DNA of 64,000 nt from Photorhabdus akhurstii (GTDB taxonomy: Bacteria > Pseudomonadota > Gammaproteobacteria > Enterobacterales > Enterobacteriaceae). The translations under genes and the position numbers were made by a program. Under the pieces are notes generated by a model that worked only from the letters and a program-made list of their open reading frames with translations, was not told the origin of the DNA and searched no databases. How positions within the stretch are numbered: the first letter of the stretch is position 1; every line of letters starts with the position of its first letter. Shown one piece after another: positions 27,921 through 37,100 of the stretch. The stretch is taken from positions 124,001 to 188,000 of the forward strand of contig NZ_RCWE01000002.1 of assembly GCF_018448925.1 (NCBI RefSeq). Reading direction: 5' to 3'.

Positions 27921-28015
27921 GCTTTTATCATGAATAATAATATTTCCTATTTTTCTTTTAGTTATCATATAATTAAAAGTGTTGATTGACCTTAAAAATA
28001 ATATTTATTTTTCGA

Positions 28016-28041
28016 TGAAGATTAAACAGATTTAATCTTCA
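28016..28041 (-). terminator. Terminator overlapping the stop codon of the DUF4184 gene
   Basis: A perfect 11-bp stem (TGAAGATTAAA / TTTAATCTTCA) with a 4-nt loop. The stop codon lies within it, and an A/T-rich run follows on the minus strand. Confidence 0.6.
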
Positions 28042-28780
28042 CAGAATAATACCTTATCCATAACGCAATAAATACCAGAATAATAGAAAAAACTGATACA
28101 GATAGAGTAAGTTCCTTAAAAATAAACCTGCTTATATTTATCCCCGATACTTCCCAGGATAAAAACAATGCTACAGGGCATGTCAAAAACCCTGAGATAA
28201 ATCCAATAACAATCAAATAGTAAAGTTTTCTTTTGTTCTTCTTTTGAATAACAGGATTCAATGTTTTCTGATATCGCCAGTACTTTATGGTGAGGTACAA
28301 TAACCCTAACAATGAACTGAGATGCTGTAGAATTTTATATATACTTATCCCCTGACCATTGGTAATGGAATGGAAAATGCGGAATTGTAGTAAAGGAATT
28401 AACTCGACAAAAAAACCTTTATCGTGTGTGAATGCATCCCAGACAATATGGGTTACAGCTCCTAGAAATAACGACAGTACAAAAATAATTCTGTCCTTAT
28501 AACCCTGTTTTTCATAACGAGCAAAGGGTATTGGGAAAAGGACGGATAAAGGATATGACAAAAGACGTACAATTAAAAATATCAATAGACATAAAGGAAA
28601 TGCGGTATAAAACCATCCGGGTAAGTGATGTGCAGTGGTTGCTATATCATATAACCCAACAGAGTAAAAGAAATCAGGAGACAAACTACCCATAATTAGC
28701 GCAGGCAAATTCAATAACTTTCCCCCCGGAAGATTTTTCAAAGGAAAAACGGCTGCTGGATGTGAAAATGTCCACGGCAT
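28022..28780 (-). CDS. DUF4184-family integral membrane protein
   Basis: The start at 28780 gives 252 residues and the typical DUF4184 opening MPWTFSHPAAVFPLKNL; AGGA lies 9 bases upstream, so an earlier in-frame ATG is rejected. The family marks GSLSPDF near residue 35 and a later AVTHIVWDAFTHDKG loop with His and Asp residues resemble the metal-binding His/Asp of the membrane hydrolase YdjM/LexA-regulated group. About six hydrophobic segments follow. It may be a membrane phosphohydrolase, but no member I know has a proven activity. It follows the secreted peptidase on the same strand by 115 bp. Confidence 0.8.
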   Translation of the reverse strand: MPWTFSHPAAVFPLKNLPGGKLLNLPALIMGSLSPDFFYSVGLYDIATTAHHLPGWFYTAFPLCLLIFLIVRLLSYPLSVLFPIPFARYEKQGYKDRIIFVLSLFLGAVTHIVWDAFTHDKGFFVELIPLLQFRIFHSITNGQGISIYKILQHLSSLLGLLYLTIKYWRYQKTLNPVIQKKNKRKLYYLIVIGFISGFLTCPVALFLSWEVSGINISRFIFKELTLSVSVFSIILVFIALWIRYYSVKIKSV

Positions 28781-28895
28781 TGCGAAAAATCCTGAAATAA
28801 ATGTTAAAGTCTGCGATAATGTTGTTGAAGTATGGTAGTTACCGATTTCGATTCCAGATTTAAAACCTTTAATCAAACTCGGTAACTCGTTTCTT

Positions 28896-30089
28896 TTAAA
28901 TTGAAGTGTCAGATTGAGTCTGAGCTAAGACATTATGTTTTTTTAATATCTCTTTAACTCTATCTTTAGGAATAGGAAACGAAGTATTGCCATTTCTCCC
29001 AACCATTTTTTTTGCGGCGATCATAGCATTAATTATTGCTTCTTCTGTTGCACTTATTGTGGCCTCATACAAAGGATCTAATTTATCATTTGACAGCATT
29101 TTTATTGTTCTTATATCTTTTCTAGAGAATGCATCACTATTTGCGGTCGAAAATGCAATAAATATCTCACCGCTGGTATTTCTGGCTACCCCGCCTACCT
29201 TTGCCAGTCCAAGAGATACTCGTTTAGCTATTTTATCTAATTGGTGAGGAGCTAATGGCGCATCTGTGGCCACCACTGCGATTATAGAACCGGCATCCTT
29301 TATTTCTTTCTTGTTTCCATGATATATCGGCTTGAGATCCTGTATTTCTTTACCAACTGGAATCCCAGCAATAATCAAATCGTCCCTATCGCCAAAGTTG
29401 CCTTGAACAAGAACGCCAACAGTATATCCGCCATCTTTTTTATCTAGAATTCTTGATGAAGTTCCTGTGCCTCCCTTAAACTTAAAAAGGTTCATTCCCG
29501 TTCCGCCGCCGACATTACCCTCTTCTATCGCTCCTGATTTTGCACTATTCAACGCATGATATACATGTTCTTTCTTTACATGCATACCGTTTATATCATT
29601 TAATATTCCATCCCACGTTTCTGCAACCACAGGTAATAACCAAAATAGATCATCTTTTAGTGGTGACGTTAGATTATTATCAAACATCCAGCTAATTGTT
29701 GAATCTCTAACAACACCAACACTATGAGTATTGGTTATTAATATTGGCGTTTCCAGGAAACCACTTTCTTTGATCCATTGATTGCCGGTCATATCTCCAT
29801 TTCCATTTAAAGAGAATGTACTAGAAAATACCGGGCTAAATTTCTTTCCTTTTGGCAATATAGCTGTTACGCCTGTTCTTATTGGGCCTTTGCCAACCTC
29901 TAGCTCTCCATCGCCTTTTATTATGGTTGAATAGCCAACTTCTACACCACTAACATCTGTAATCGCATTATATTTCCCGGTTACTCCAGAGAAAGGAATG
30001 CCTAAATCCCTTGCTCTAATCTCATCGGCTAAAGAGTTAGAAGCTATCACTGTCGATATAGATAAAACTATAATATTTAATATTTTCAT
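28896..30089 (-). CDS. Secreted P1-family (S58) peptidase, DmpA/BapA-like beta-peptidyl aminopeptidase
   Basis: A 397-residue precursor with a signal peptide (MKILNIIVLSISTVIASNS, cleavage near LA-DE). Family blocks are IRARDLGIPFSGVTGKYNAI, TNTHSVGVVRD and EEGNVGGGTGMNLF. Self-cleavage is expected at Gly267-Ser268 in DAGSIIAVVATDAPL, the same site as in DmpA and BapA, to give a heterodimer with an N-terminal Ser nucleophile. Such enzymes release N-terminal residues from peptides, including D- or beta-amino acids. Here it would act in the periplasm or outside. The window has a second, cytoplasmic member of the same superfamily with Thr nucleophile at 6386. Confidence 0.9.
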   Translation of the reverse strand: MKILNIIVLSISTVIASNSLADEIRARDLGIPFSGVTGKYNAITDVSGVEVGYSTIIKGDGELEVGKGPIRTGVTAILPKGKKFSPVFSSTFSLNGNGDMTGNQWIKESGFLETPILITNTHSVGVVRDSTISWMFDNNLTSPLKDDLFWLLPVVAETWDGILNDINGMHVKKEHVYHALNSAKSGAIEEGNVGGGTGMNLFKFKGGTGTSSRILDKKDGGYTVGVLVQGNFGDRDDLIIAGIPVGKEIQDLKPIYHGNKKEIKDAGSIIAVVATDAPLAPHQLDKIAKRVSLGLAKVGGVARNTSGEIFIAFSTANSDAFSRKDIRTIKMLSNDKLDPLYEATISATEEAIINAMIAAKKMVGRNGNTSFPIPKDRVKEILKKHNVLAQTQSDTSI

Positions 30090-30211
30090 AACTACTCCTT
30101 GTTATACCAAACTAACTCGAAGGTTTAAGATTCTGAACATGAAGATCTAATACGAAAGGGATACATTTTTAACTAGTCGGTATACCCTTTTGTACTATTA
30201 CCGTAATTATA

Positions 30212-30664
30212 TTATTTAGGTTTGTAATTTATTGTGATATTCCGCTGATATTTAGCCGGGAGTAAGTCCATGATTGGACATTTCACGCAGTTGTGTTTCT
30301 CGTCTTGGATAAGCGCCATTGCTTGTGGCGCATAGTCAGAAATCAGTTCTCGACACATACCACATGGAGACACGATGCTAATCTCCCCGTCACGAGAGTG
30401 ATAAACAGCCACTATAGTATCGATGTCGGCAGAGCCGTATTCCGTCACAGCGCGTCCAAGCGCAATGGCTTCTGCACAAACTGCGATACGACCAACATTT
30501 GCTTCAAGATGCACGCCCGTTACAATTTCGCCAGAGCGTAGACGCAGCGCGGCACCCACGACATGCCAATCCGGTTTGTATCGAGATATGATCGCCGCTT
30601 TTGCCGCTTCAATTAGGGAAACATCTTGCTCTTTAAGAACGACGTTTTCGTTGTTTGAGACCAT
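30212..30664 (-). CDS. Cytidine deaminase-like / blasticidin-S-deaminase-type zinc enzyme
   Basis: A 150-residue protein of the cytidine deaminase fold. CAEAIALGRA supplies the zinc-binding Cys and proton-shuttling Glu, and SPCGMCRELI supplies the other two Cys ligands. The V-H-L-E-A-N segment before the first motif is the substrate-binding strand. The C-terminal extension (CVKCPIMDLLPAKYQRN) is typical of the blasticidin-S deaminase branch. It could deaminate cytidine or a nucleoside antibiotic; which one cannot be read from the sequence. It is preceded by a hairpin separating it from the aminotransferase. Confidence 0.82.
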   Translation of the reverse strand: MVSNNENVVLKEQDVSLIEAAKAAIISRYKPDWHVVGAALRLRSGEIVTGVHLEANVGRIAVCAEAIALGRAVTEYGSADIDTIVAVYHSRDGEISIVSPCGMCRELISDYAPQAMALIQDEKHNCVKCPIMDLLPAKYQRNITINYKPK

Positions 30665-30734
30665 GACTATTCTCTCATTACCTCTAATTGTTGTTTGGAA
30701 GTTGAAGATTCTTATTTCTCTTTGTCACTATCAA

Positions 30735-30761
30735 TAACGCTCACCGATCAAGTGAGCGTTA
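30735..30761 (-). terminator. Hairpin after the aminotransferase gene
   Basis: A perfect 10-bp stem (TAACGCTCAC / GTGAGCGTTA) with a 7-nt loop, about 90 bases after the aminotransferase stop on the minus strand. The U-tract is poor. Confidence 0.5.
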
Positions 30762-30853
30762 AATTCTGTATCAGTTATAAAAGCCACTTTTTTGTTTTGT
30801 CACACAGACTTTCTATAATGGCATATTGATACCCTTTATGTTCATCCCTCTCC

Positions 30854-32185
30854 TTAGTTGATGTAATGCAATACTTCTCCAACAGCGTCAAAAAGACGAT
30901 CCAAATCAGCTCGTTCAGCATTGAACATAGGCCCGAATTGCAGCGTATCACCGCTAAAGCGTACGTAAAAACCCGCTTTCCAAAGTATCATACTGGCATC
31001 AAAAGGACGTACAGCGGCATCACCGTCACGGGCAGCCAATTCAATTGCCCCCACCAAGCCACAGTTGCGGATGTCGGTCACATTTGGGCAGTTTGTGAGA
31101 GAGTGAAGGGCCATTTCGAAATGAGGGGCAAGTTCAGCAGAGCGCTGGATAAGGTGGTCTTTATCCAGCAGATCCAAGGTTGCCAACCCTGCGGCACAAG
31201 CTACCGGATGTGCCGAATAAGTATAACCATGATTAAACTCCACAAGGTGTTCCGGCAGTGGTTGAGACATAAATGCCTCATAAATTTCACTGCTTGCCAC
31301 TACGCCCCCCAGAGGAATGGCGCCATTGGTAATTTGTTTGGCAAAATTAAGAATATCTGGCGTCACACCAAAATATTCAGCGCCAGTCCAGCGCCCCATA
31401 CGACCAAAGCCAGTAATAACTTCATCAAAAATCAACAAAATATTATGTTGATCACAAATTTCACGCAGACGTTGTAGATATCCTTTGGGCGGAATAATCG
31501 CACCGGCGGAACCGGCCACAGGCTCGACAATGACCGCCGCGATATTGGAGGCGTCATGCAGTTCGATCAACTTGAGCATCTCATTGGCCAACTCTACGCC
31601 GCCGGTTTCTGCCATACCTGGCGTAAATGCCATATTGGCCTGTAGCGTATGGGATAAGTGATCTACGTCCATCAACTGTCCGAACATTTTGCGGTTGCCG
31701 CCAATACCTCCCAAACTGGTACCTGCAATATTGACACCATGATAACCACGTGCACGGCCAATCAGTTTGGTTTTCGTGGGATGCCCTTTCACACGCCAGT
31801 AGGCTTGCGCCATTTTGACTGAGGTGTCTAAAGTCTCAGAACCTGAGCTGGTGAAAAAGACGTGATTGAGATCACCGGGTGTTAAATTGGCAATTTTTTC
31901 TGCCAGTTGAAACGATAAGGGATGACCGAACTGAAAGCCTGGTGAGTAATCGAGGGTACTCAATTGGGCTGCGACAGCTTTTTGAATTTCTGTCCGAGTA
32001 TGGCCTGCTCCACAGGTCCAAAGACCGGACAGACTGTCATAAATCTGGCGTCCTTTATCGTCTTTTAGCCATTTTCCCTCGGCAGCAACGATAAGGCGTG
32101 GATCGCGTTGGAAATTTCGGTTGGCACTGAATGGCATCCAGTGAGATTTTAGGTTTAATGATTCAGAATAGTGGGTTTTAGACAT
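30854..32185 (-). CDS. Class III aminotransferase, beta-alanine/omega-amino acid:pyruvate type
   Basis: A 443-residue PLP enzyme. The opening HWMPFSANRNFQRDPRLIVA and YDSLSGLWTCGAGH match omega-amino acid:pyruvate aminotransferases closely. FFTSSGSETLDTSVKMA is the phosphate-binding block, LLIFDEVITGFGRMG has the Asp that pairs with the pyridine nitrogen, and LNFAKQITNGAIPLGGV holds the Schiff-base Lys. It would move the amino group of beta-alanine or a similar omega-amine to pyruvate. It stands alone, so no pathway partner tells the real substrate. AAGGAG lies before the ATG. Confidence 0.9.
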   Translation of the reverse strand: MSKTHYSESLNLKSHWMPFSANRNFQRDPRLIVAAEGKWLKDDKGRQIYDSLSGLWTCGAGHTRTEIQKAVAAQLSTLDYSPGFQFGHPLSFQLAEKIANLTPGDLNHVFFTSSGSETLDTSVKMAQAYWRVKGHPTKTKLIGRARGYHGVNIAGTSLGGIGGNRKMFGQLMDVDHLSHTLQANMAFTPGMAETGGVELANEMLKLIELHDASNIAAVIVEPVAGSAGAIIPPKGYLQRLREICDQHNILLIFDEVITGFGRMGRWTGAEYFGVTPDILNFAKQITNGAIPLGGVVASSEIYEAFMSQPLPEHLVEFNHGYTYSAHPVACAAGLATLDLLDKDHLIQRSAELAPHFEMALHSLTNCPNVTDIRNCGLVGAIELAARDGDAAVRPFDASMILWKAGFYVRFSGDTLQFGPMFNAERADLDRLFDAVGEVLHYIN

Positions 32186-32347
32186 GGATAACTCCTTCCA
32201 AAAGAATGAAATTTGAGTTTAGTTCAACCTGTTGTTTTTTCCAATAATGACGCATATTATTAGAACGTAAATAATGTTGGACGCAATTAAATATTTAAGT
32301 TCTTTATATTTAATCTTTAACCTATTTACAGTTGTAAAGTAGAATAG

Positions 32348-32377
32348 AGAAAAATATAGGGCGGAGATGCCGCCCTA
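32348..32377 (-). terminator. Terminator after the 113-residue gene
   Basis: A perfect 8-bp GC-rich stem (TAGGGCGG / CCGCCCTA, 32357-32377) with a 5-nt loop, followed on the minus strand by TATTTTTC. A standard rho-independent terminator. Confidence 0.85.
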
Positions 32378-32409
32378 TAAGAAGTTATAATAAGGTGAGC
32401 AAATTTATT

Positions 32410-32751
32410 TTATAATGCTGGAGTCGTAATCTTATAACTCTGAATGTAATGTTCTTTCTTCTCAAATTCCAAGGCTTCCTTGGTTATATTCAGCAGATGA
32501 TCCTTATCATCTTTTACTAACATGCCCTTTTCTTTTCGTGTGTATGTGAACTCAATGTCAGAGTTAGTAACCTTTATGTCATGTAATTCAAATTCGTCTT
32601 GATACAATTCATTTACTATTTTTTGCCGTAAGATTGGTCTTAACATACTGTAAGTAACTCCTGTAGCAAGGACAATATTTGCACGTATGAACCAACGGCG
32701 AGGAGATTCAACGTCGGATACTCCCGATTCTTTCTTGTGTTCTGATGACAT
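32410..32751 (-). CDS. Hypothetical protein with one membrane segment, 113 residues
   Basis: I do not recognise the family. After a charged N-terminus (SSEHKKESGVSDVESPRRW) a hydrophobic stretch near residues 22-42 (IVLATGVTYSML) could anchor it, leaving an about 70-residue charged C-terminal domain with alternating Lys and Asp/Glu. It follows the RhiA-like gene on the same strand with about 100 bp between, so the two may be co-expressed, and ends at a clear terminator. A small inner-membrane protein is the safest description. Confidence 0.65.
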   Translation of the reverse strand: MSSEHKKESGVSDVESPRRWFIRANIVLATGVTYSMLRPILRQKIVNELYQDEFELHDIKVTNSDIEFTYTRKEKGMLVKDDKDHLLNITKEALEFEKKEHYIQSYKITTPAL

Positions 32752-32852
32752 AATTTCACCTATGAATAAGGTATTAGGATTATGTGATTAACTACAATAT
32801 GAAAATATTAATCACGGAATTTGTAATTTATTAATTTAATTGTAAGTAGAAA

Positions 32853-33488
32853 TTAACTAATTAACCATGTTTGTGCATCAGTTAAAGTTGCTGTCAGATT
32901 ATATACACTAGGTGGAAATATCAATTCAGACGTTTGACTTACTGTTTGAGCTAATACCTGTCCGATCTGAATACCAATTCCCACAGCAATATAATATTTC
33001 GGTTCGGGTGTATAAAGCTGTGTTGTATTTGCCAATGCTTGTTGAACAAATGTACCATGTCTGGACATCCCAATACCTGTTGTATAAAGGCTATTTGGAA
33101 TATTTCTATTTTGCTTTATCGTTAAAATTCCACCTTCCCCTACCTCAGTTGCTGATCTAAATGCGGGGGTATTATCGCTTGTATCAAACGTAATTATATT
33201 TTTGTCTTTAGGATTTGCATCTACAACTTGACCCGCCTCGAAGACAACGCCATTCGTTAATACTCCTGTTCTACCCCAAACAAATGAAAAATCAGTTGAC
33301 CATTTAAAAGTAAAAAATGCACCTGACACTATTTTAAACGGACTTGCTTGCCAAGCCAAAGAAAAAACCTCAGATGGCTGATTAGGAATCCTTTGGTAAA
33401 GATAAACTGTCCAAGCGGCAGATGAGTTATTTTCGAATCTAACGGTATAAGATGTACTATCGTCAGATGATATGTCTAGCTGGCTCAT
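32853..33488 (-). CDS. RhiA-like protein of unknown function, 211 residues
   Basis: The protein is acidic, rich in Ser, Thr and aromatic residues, predicted beta-strand, with no signal peptide. The opening TSYTVRFENNSSAAWTVYLY and the YQRIPNQPSEVFSLAWQASP segment recall RhiA, an abundant rhizosphere-induced protein of Rhizobium; relatives occur in insect-associated enterobacteria. That likeness is from memory and not tested. Near the middle SRHGTFVQQALANTTQLYTP and YYIAVG look like further strands of a barrel or sandwich. A promoter-proximal inverted repeat lies upstream. No enzymatic motif is visible. Confidence 0.7.
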   Translation of the reverse strand: MSQLDISSDDSTSYTVRFENNSSAAWTVYLYQRIPNQPSEVFSLAWQASPFKIVSGAFFTFKWSTDFSFVWGRTGVLTNGVVFEAGQVVDANPKDKNIITFDTSDNTPAFRSATEVGEGGILTIKQNRNIPNSLYTTGIGMSRHGTFVQQALANTTQLYTPEPKYYIAVGIGIQIGQVLAQTVSQTSELIFPPSVYNLTATLTDAQTWLIS

Positions 33489-34119
33489 GTGTTATTACTC
33501 CTATGAGTTTATGAATAAACCATATAAATAACATGTTCAGTGAAACATGTGGTTATTTATGTTTGCCGTGATAATAATATAGAACTGTCGCAGCAATTAA
33601 TTATCTTGCAAAGATACAAGCGGTTTATATAAATCAAAAGCTGCTATAGAAAAGAGTAGTACAGGTGATTTAAAGATCCAATTTAACTTAATGAATATAA
33701 ATTAATTATGTCGTTATTTATTTTATTACAGACTGACATATTTTGTTATTAAAAGATATGAGGCTGGTGTTTATATGGGAGATTAGATTATCAACTATAT
33801 GATTACGTTTAAGATTATGCCTGATACTTGAGCCTGTAATTTAAATGTCGCTGAATGCTGAATTGACTATCTTGGGTATGAGAAAACTCACTAAAACCAA
33901 GCTTAAATTTATTTTCAATAAATTCAATTAAATATATACAAGTTATTTTATGGACTTAATTTTCACTAGATATAAATTCCATATTAGCGCTTTGGATGAT
34001 TCTACCATTCACTCCCCTATCCTTTTGACGGCATTAGTGACCTCGACAATGAGTGAGGGAGAAATGTCACCATCGTACATTTCTCCCTGAACGCTTCTGC
34101 GAGTTACCTTAGTATTTTT
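33489..34119. other. AT-rich intergenic region with promoter-proximal inverted repeat
   Basis: No gene is supported. A perfect 7-bp inverted repeat ACATGTT/AACATGT at 33531-33550 lies just upstream of the RhiA-like gene and may be an operator. The remainder has no feature I recognise apart from the stem-loop at 34056. Confidence 0.45.
34056..34088 (-). terminator. Stem-loop after the molybdoenzyme fusion gene
   Basis: A perfect 12-bp stem (AGGGAGAAATGT / ACATTTCTCCCT) with a 9-nt loop, 31 bases after the stop codon. There is no U-tract, so it may stabilise the mRNA end instead. Confidence 0.6.
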
Positions 34120-37100
34120 TTAGGCATCAATGGAAATATCAGTGATAGGTATACATTGACAAGTAAGGCACATCCCTTGATCGGAAGGTTCTACGTCATT
34201 CAAGTGTTGCACTTCTCCGCTTTTTAATTTCACAGCACAACTTTCACACTGTCCAACCCGGCATCCACTTGCCATCTTTATACCCATTTTTTCGCTAAAA
34301 TTAAGGAGTGTCCCTTTGTCAGGAGACCATTCAAGAAGTACGCCAGATTTTTCGAATTTAACTGCAAAACTCTTCCCATCTTTAATTTTTACCGGAGTTA
34401 GCGATCGGAATATTTCTTTATAGATATCAAAAGGCGGAACTCCTCGAGTGAGTAAACCTTCTTCGAAAGTTTTCATCATAGGAGCCGGGCCACACATATA
34501 AAAACGAGCTTGCTGTTTAATCAGCGTTTCAGGAACGGCATCCGCAGTAATATATCCATGATGCTGGTAATTAATACCCTCAATATCCACTGGCAGCGGA
34601 TTACTGTAACAGTTGATTACCTTCAACTGCTTAATTTTTGATTCAAGCTCTTTTAGCTTTTTAGAAAAGGCATGTGTATTGCTGTTTTGATTAGCATACA
34701 GCAATAAGAGTTCAGGCTTTTCACCGTTAGCTGGAAGAGATTCAAGATAACTTATAAATGGCGTAATACCGATTCCTCCTGCCAACATAACAACAGGTTG
34801 CTTAGCATTAAGCGGAATAATAAAGTTTCCTCCCGGAGGCGTCAGATTCACCTCGGCTCCTGCGACTAATGCCCTATTAATGTATGAAGACATGACGCCT
34901 TCAAAAGTCTCCCCGCCAGACGTTGTGCCTTTCTGATGCCTTACGGAGATACTGTAAGTCTTTCTACTCTCCAGTGTTGCCGCTCCTGTCAAGGAATAGG
35001 CCCGGATAACAGGATCATCCTGCCCAGGTATGGAAACTTGTACTGTGATGTGTTGGCCAGGTTCATAATCAGGCAACATTGCTCCATCTTTTGACTCAAA
35101 AATAACCGTTTTAACACCTTTGGCTTCGGGTTTTGTTTCTATAACACGAAACGTTTTACGGCCCTGCCACGGTCTTCTCTCCGGGTTGACATCTTCTGCG
35201 AGTTTAATATCACAGCGGAATGAACGGAGCGGAGAAGCGCCGCTGACAGGATCGCAAGAGTCGTCAGAAATGAGCGCATTATAGTTACTGCTGTTTTTTC
35301 CTATGACGGGAAAACCCTCTTTCCCATAATCGGGGCACGCTTGCCACCAACCAAACTCGGCAATTATCGTATCGTAAGAAATATGATCATCTAACGATGC
35401 TTTAAAACGCGCCTTGCCGTTGCGGGTGATGACCTCTACCCAATCTTCATTTTTAATACCTTTCTCTTCGGCTAATCGACTGTTTATCTCAAGCTTCGGG
35501 TAAGGTGATTTTTTACGTAGACTGGCTAAACTTCTCTGCTGGCTATGACAATAGAAGCCATTTTTTACCGAGGTCAGTCGATAACGGAAATGTGACTCAG
35601 AGTTTAAATTCTCTTTGGGTTCAGAATATATCGGTAGTGGTGGATAACCATGCCGCCACAATTTCTCAGAATAGATTTCAACCATTCCTGTTTCGGTATC
35701 AAAACCTTTAACTGTGTTCTTTACAGGATCGATGCTTGCGTATTTCCGATCATGTTGAATTAATGGAATTGAAATGCCTGCCGGTTTTTTTCTTAACGCC
35801 TCTACGGTCAAGCCAATGGGCTCAAGAATATAATTCCATCCCGCTTCAACGCTGCCATTAAAAAATATCTTATTCATGCCTAAGCGACAGGCCAAGTCGA
35901 AGACAATTTCATTATCTGACCGGCTTTCTCCCCGAGGTGAAATCATTCTTTGTCTTAACTGAACCAGCTCCTCTGCCTCGGCTGAAATCTCAAATCCTAC
36001 ACGTAGTCCCTCCCTCTCCCAAGGCGTATTCACGGGGAGTAAGATGTCAGCATAATGTGCTGTGGGCGTTTCAAAGAGATCACAATGAACATGAAACTCA
36101 AGCTGTTTTAGCGCCTCTATCCCAATCTTGGTGTCAGCATGAGATGACAACATATTGGTACCAAATGCCATCATAGCTCTAATAGAGTAAGGCCGTTTGT
36201 GCAAAATTGCTTGATACAGATCTTGTGATGTTACCCAACCATCTAGTGGCGGCCCCAACGGTCTTTCCTTAAAGCCAAGGGCTTTTTCTTGCTGTTCCTT
36301 CGGCATAAGCCTGCGGGCATTCACAAGATTTACTGGATGTTTATTGTACATTCTGTTGCTTCCCTGCGTGTCAAAACATCCCGTTAAGGCGTACAGCACG
36401 GCAATTGCTCGTTCAGTCTGGGTTGCATTGGTATGTTGAGCTACACCAGTCCAGGAGTGATAAGCAATGCGTTTGGAAGACATGATTAAATCTGCTGCAT
36501 ATAGGAGTTTTTCTTTAGTTATACCTGTGATTTTTTCTACATATTCAGGTGTATATTGTTGACACTCATTTATAAGTAGCTGGAATGCAGATTTACATTG
36601 TATTTTTTTATTTACATCTTCCGCTGAGTTAATTGAAAATTCGCCGAATAAAGCATAATTATCATTTTCATCACATGGCACATTTTCGTGAATATCATAC
36701 ATTAGCGGAGACTGAGTTATGTTATTCCAGACAATATATCTGTTTTTCTTAGCTGAAATGTTTATATCTCTTTCTCTCAAGAAAAGACCATTATCATTTC
36801 GCACTAACAGTGAGGCGTTCGTCCACCGTGCTACAAACGCCTGATCATATCCTTTTCGGTTTATGATGATATTTATTAGCCCGAGGGCTAGCGCGGCATC
36901 CGTCCCAGGATTGATGTTGAGCCAATTATCAGATTCTCTAGCAAGAGCCGTATGTCTGGGGTCTACAACGATAAGTTTGGCGCCTGCATTTCTTCCCGCT
37001 CCAATAGCTTCCGCTTGCGCAAGCCATGTATTTGTTGGATTGTGCCCCCATAAAATGATCAGCTCAGCATTTCTGTAATCAGCCACAGGAATACTGCACC

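Larger units (their letters stand above)
27298..27925 (+). repeat. Duplicated unit, copy 2
   Basis: Tandem copy of 26434-27060 with substitutions spread throughout, so the duplication is not recent. The leader segment just before the ATG and the segment around AGGATGAAAAATATAAGC are the best preserved noncoding parts. Confidence 0.85.
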
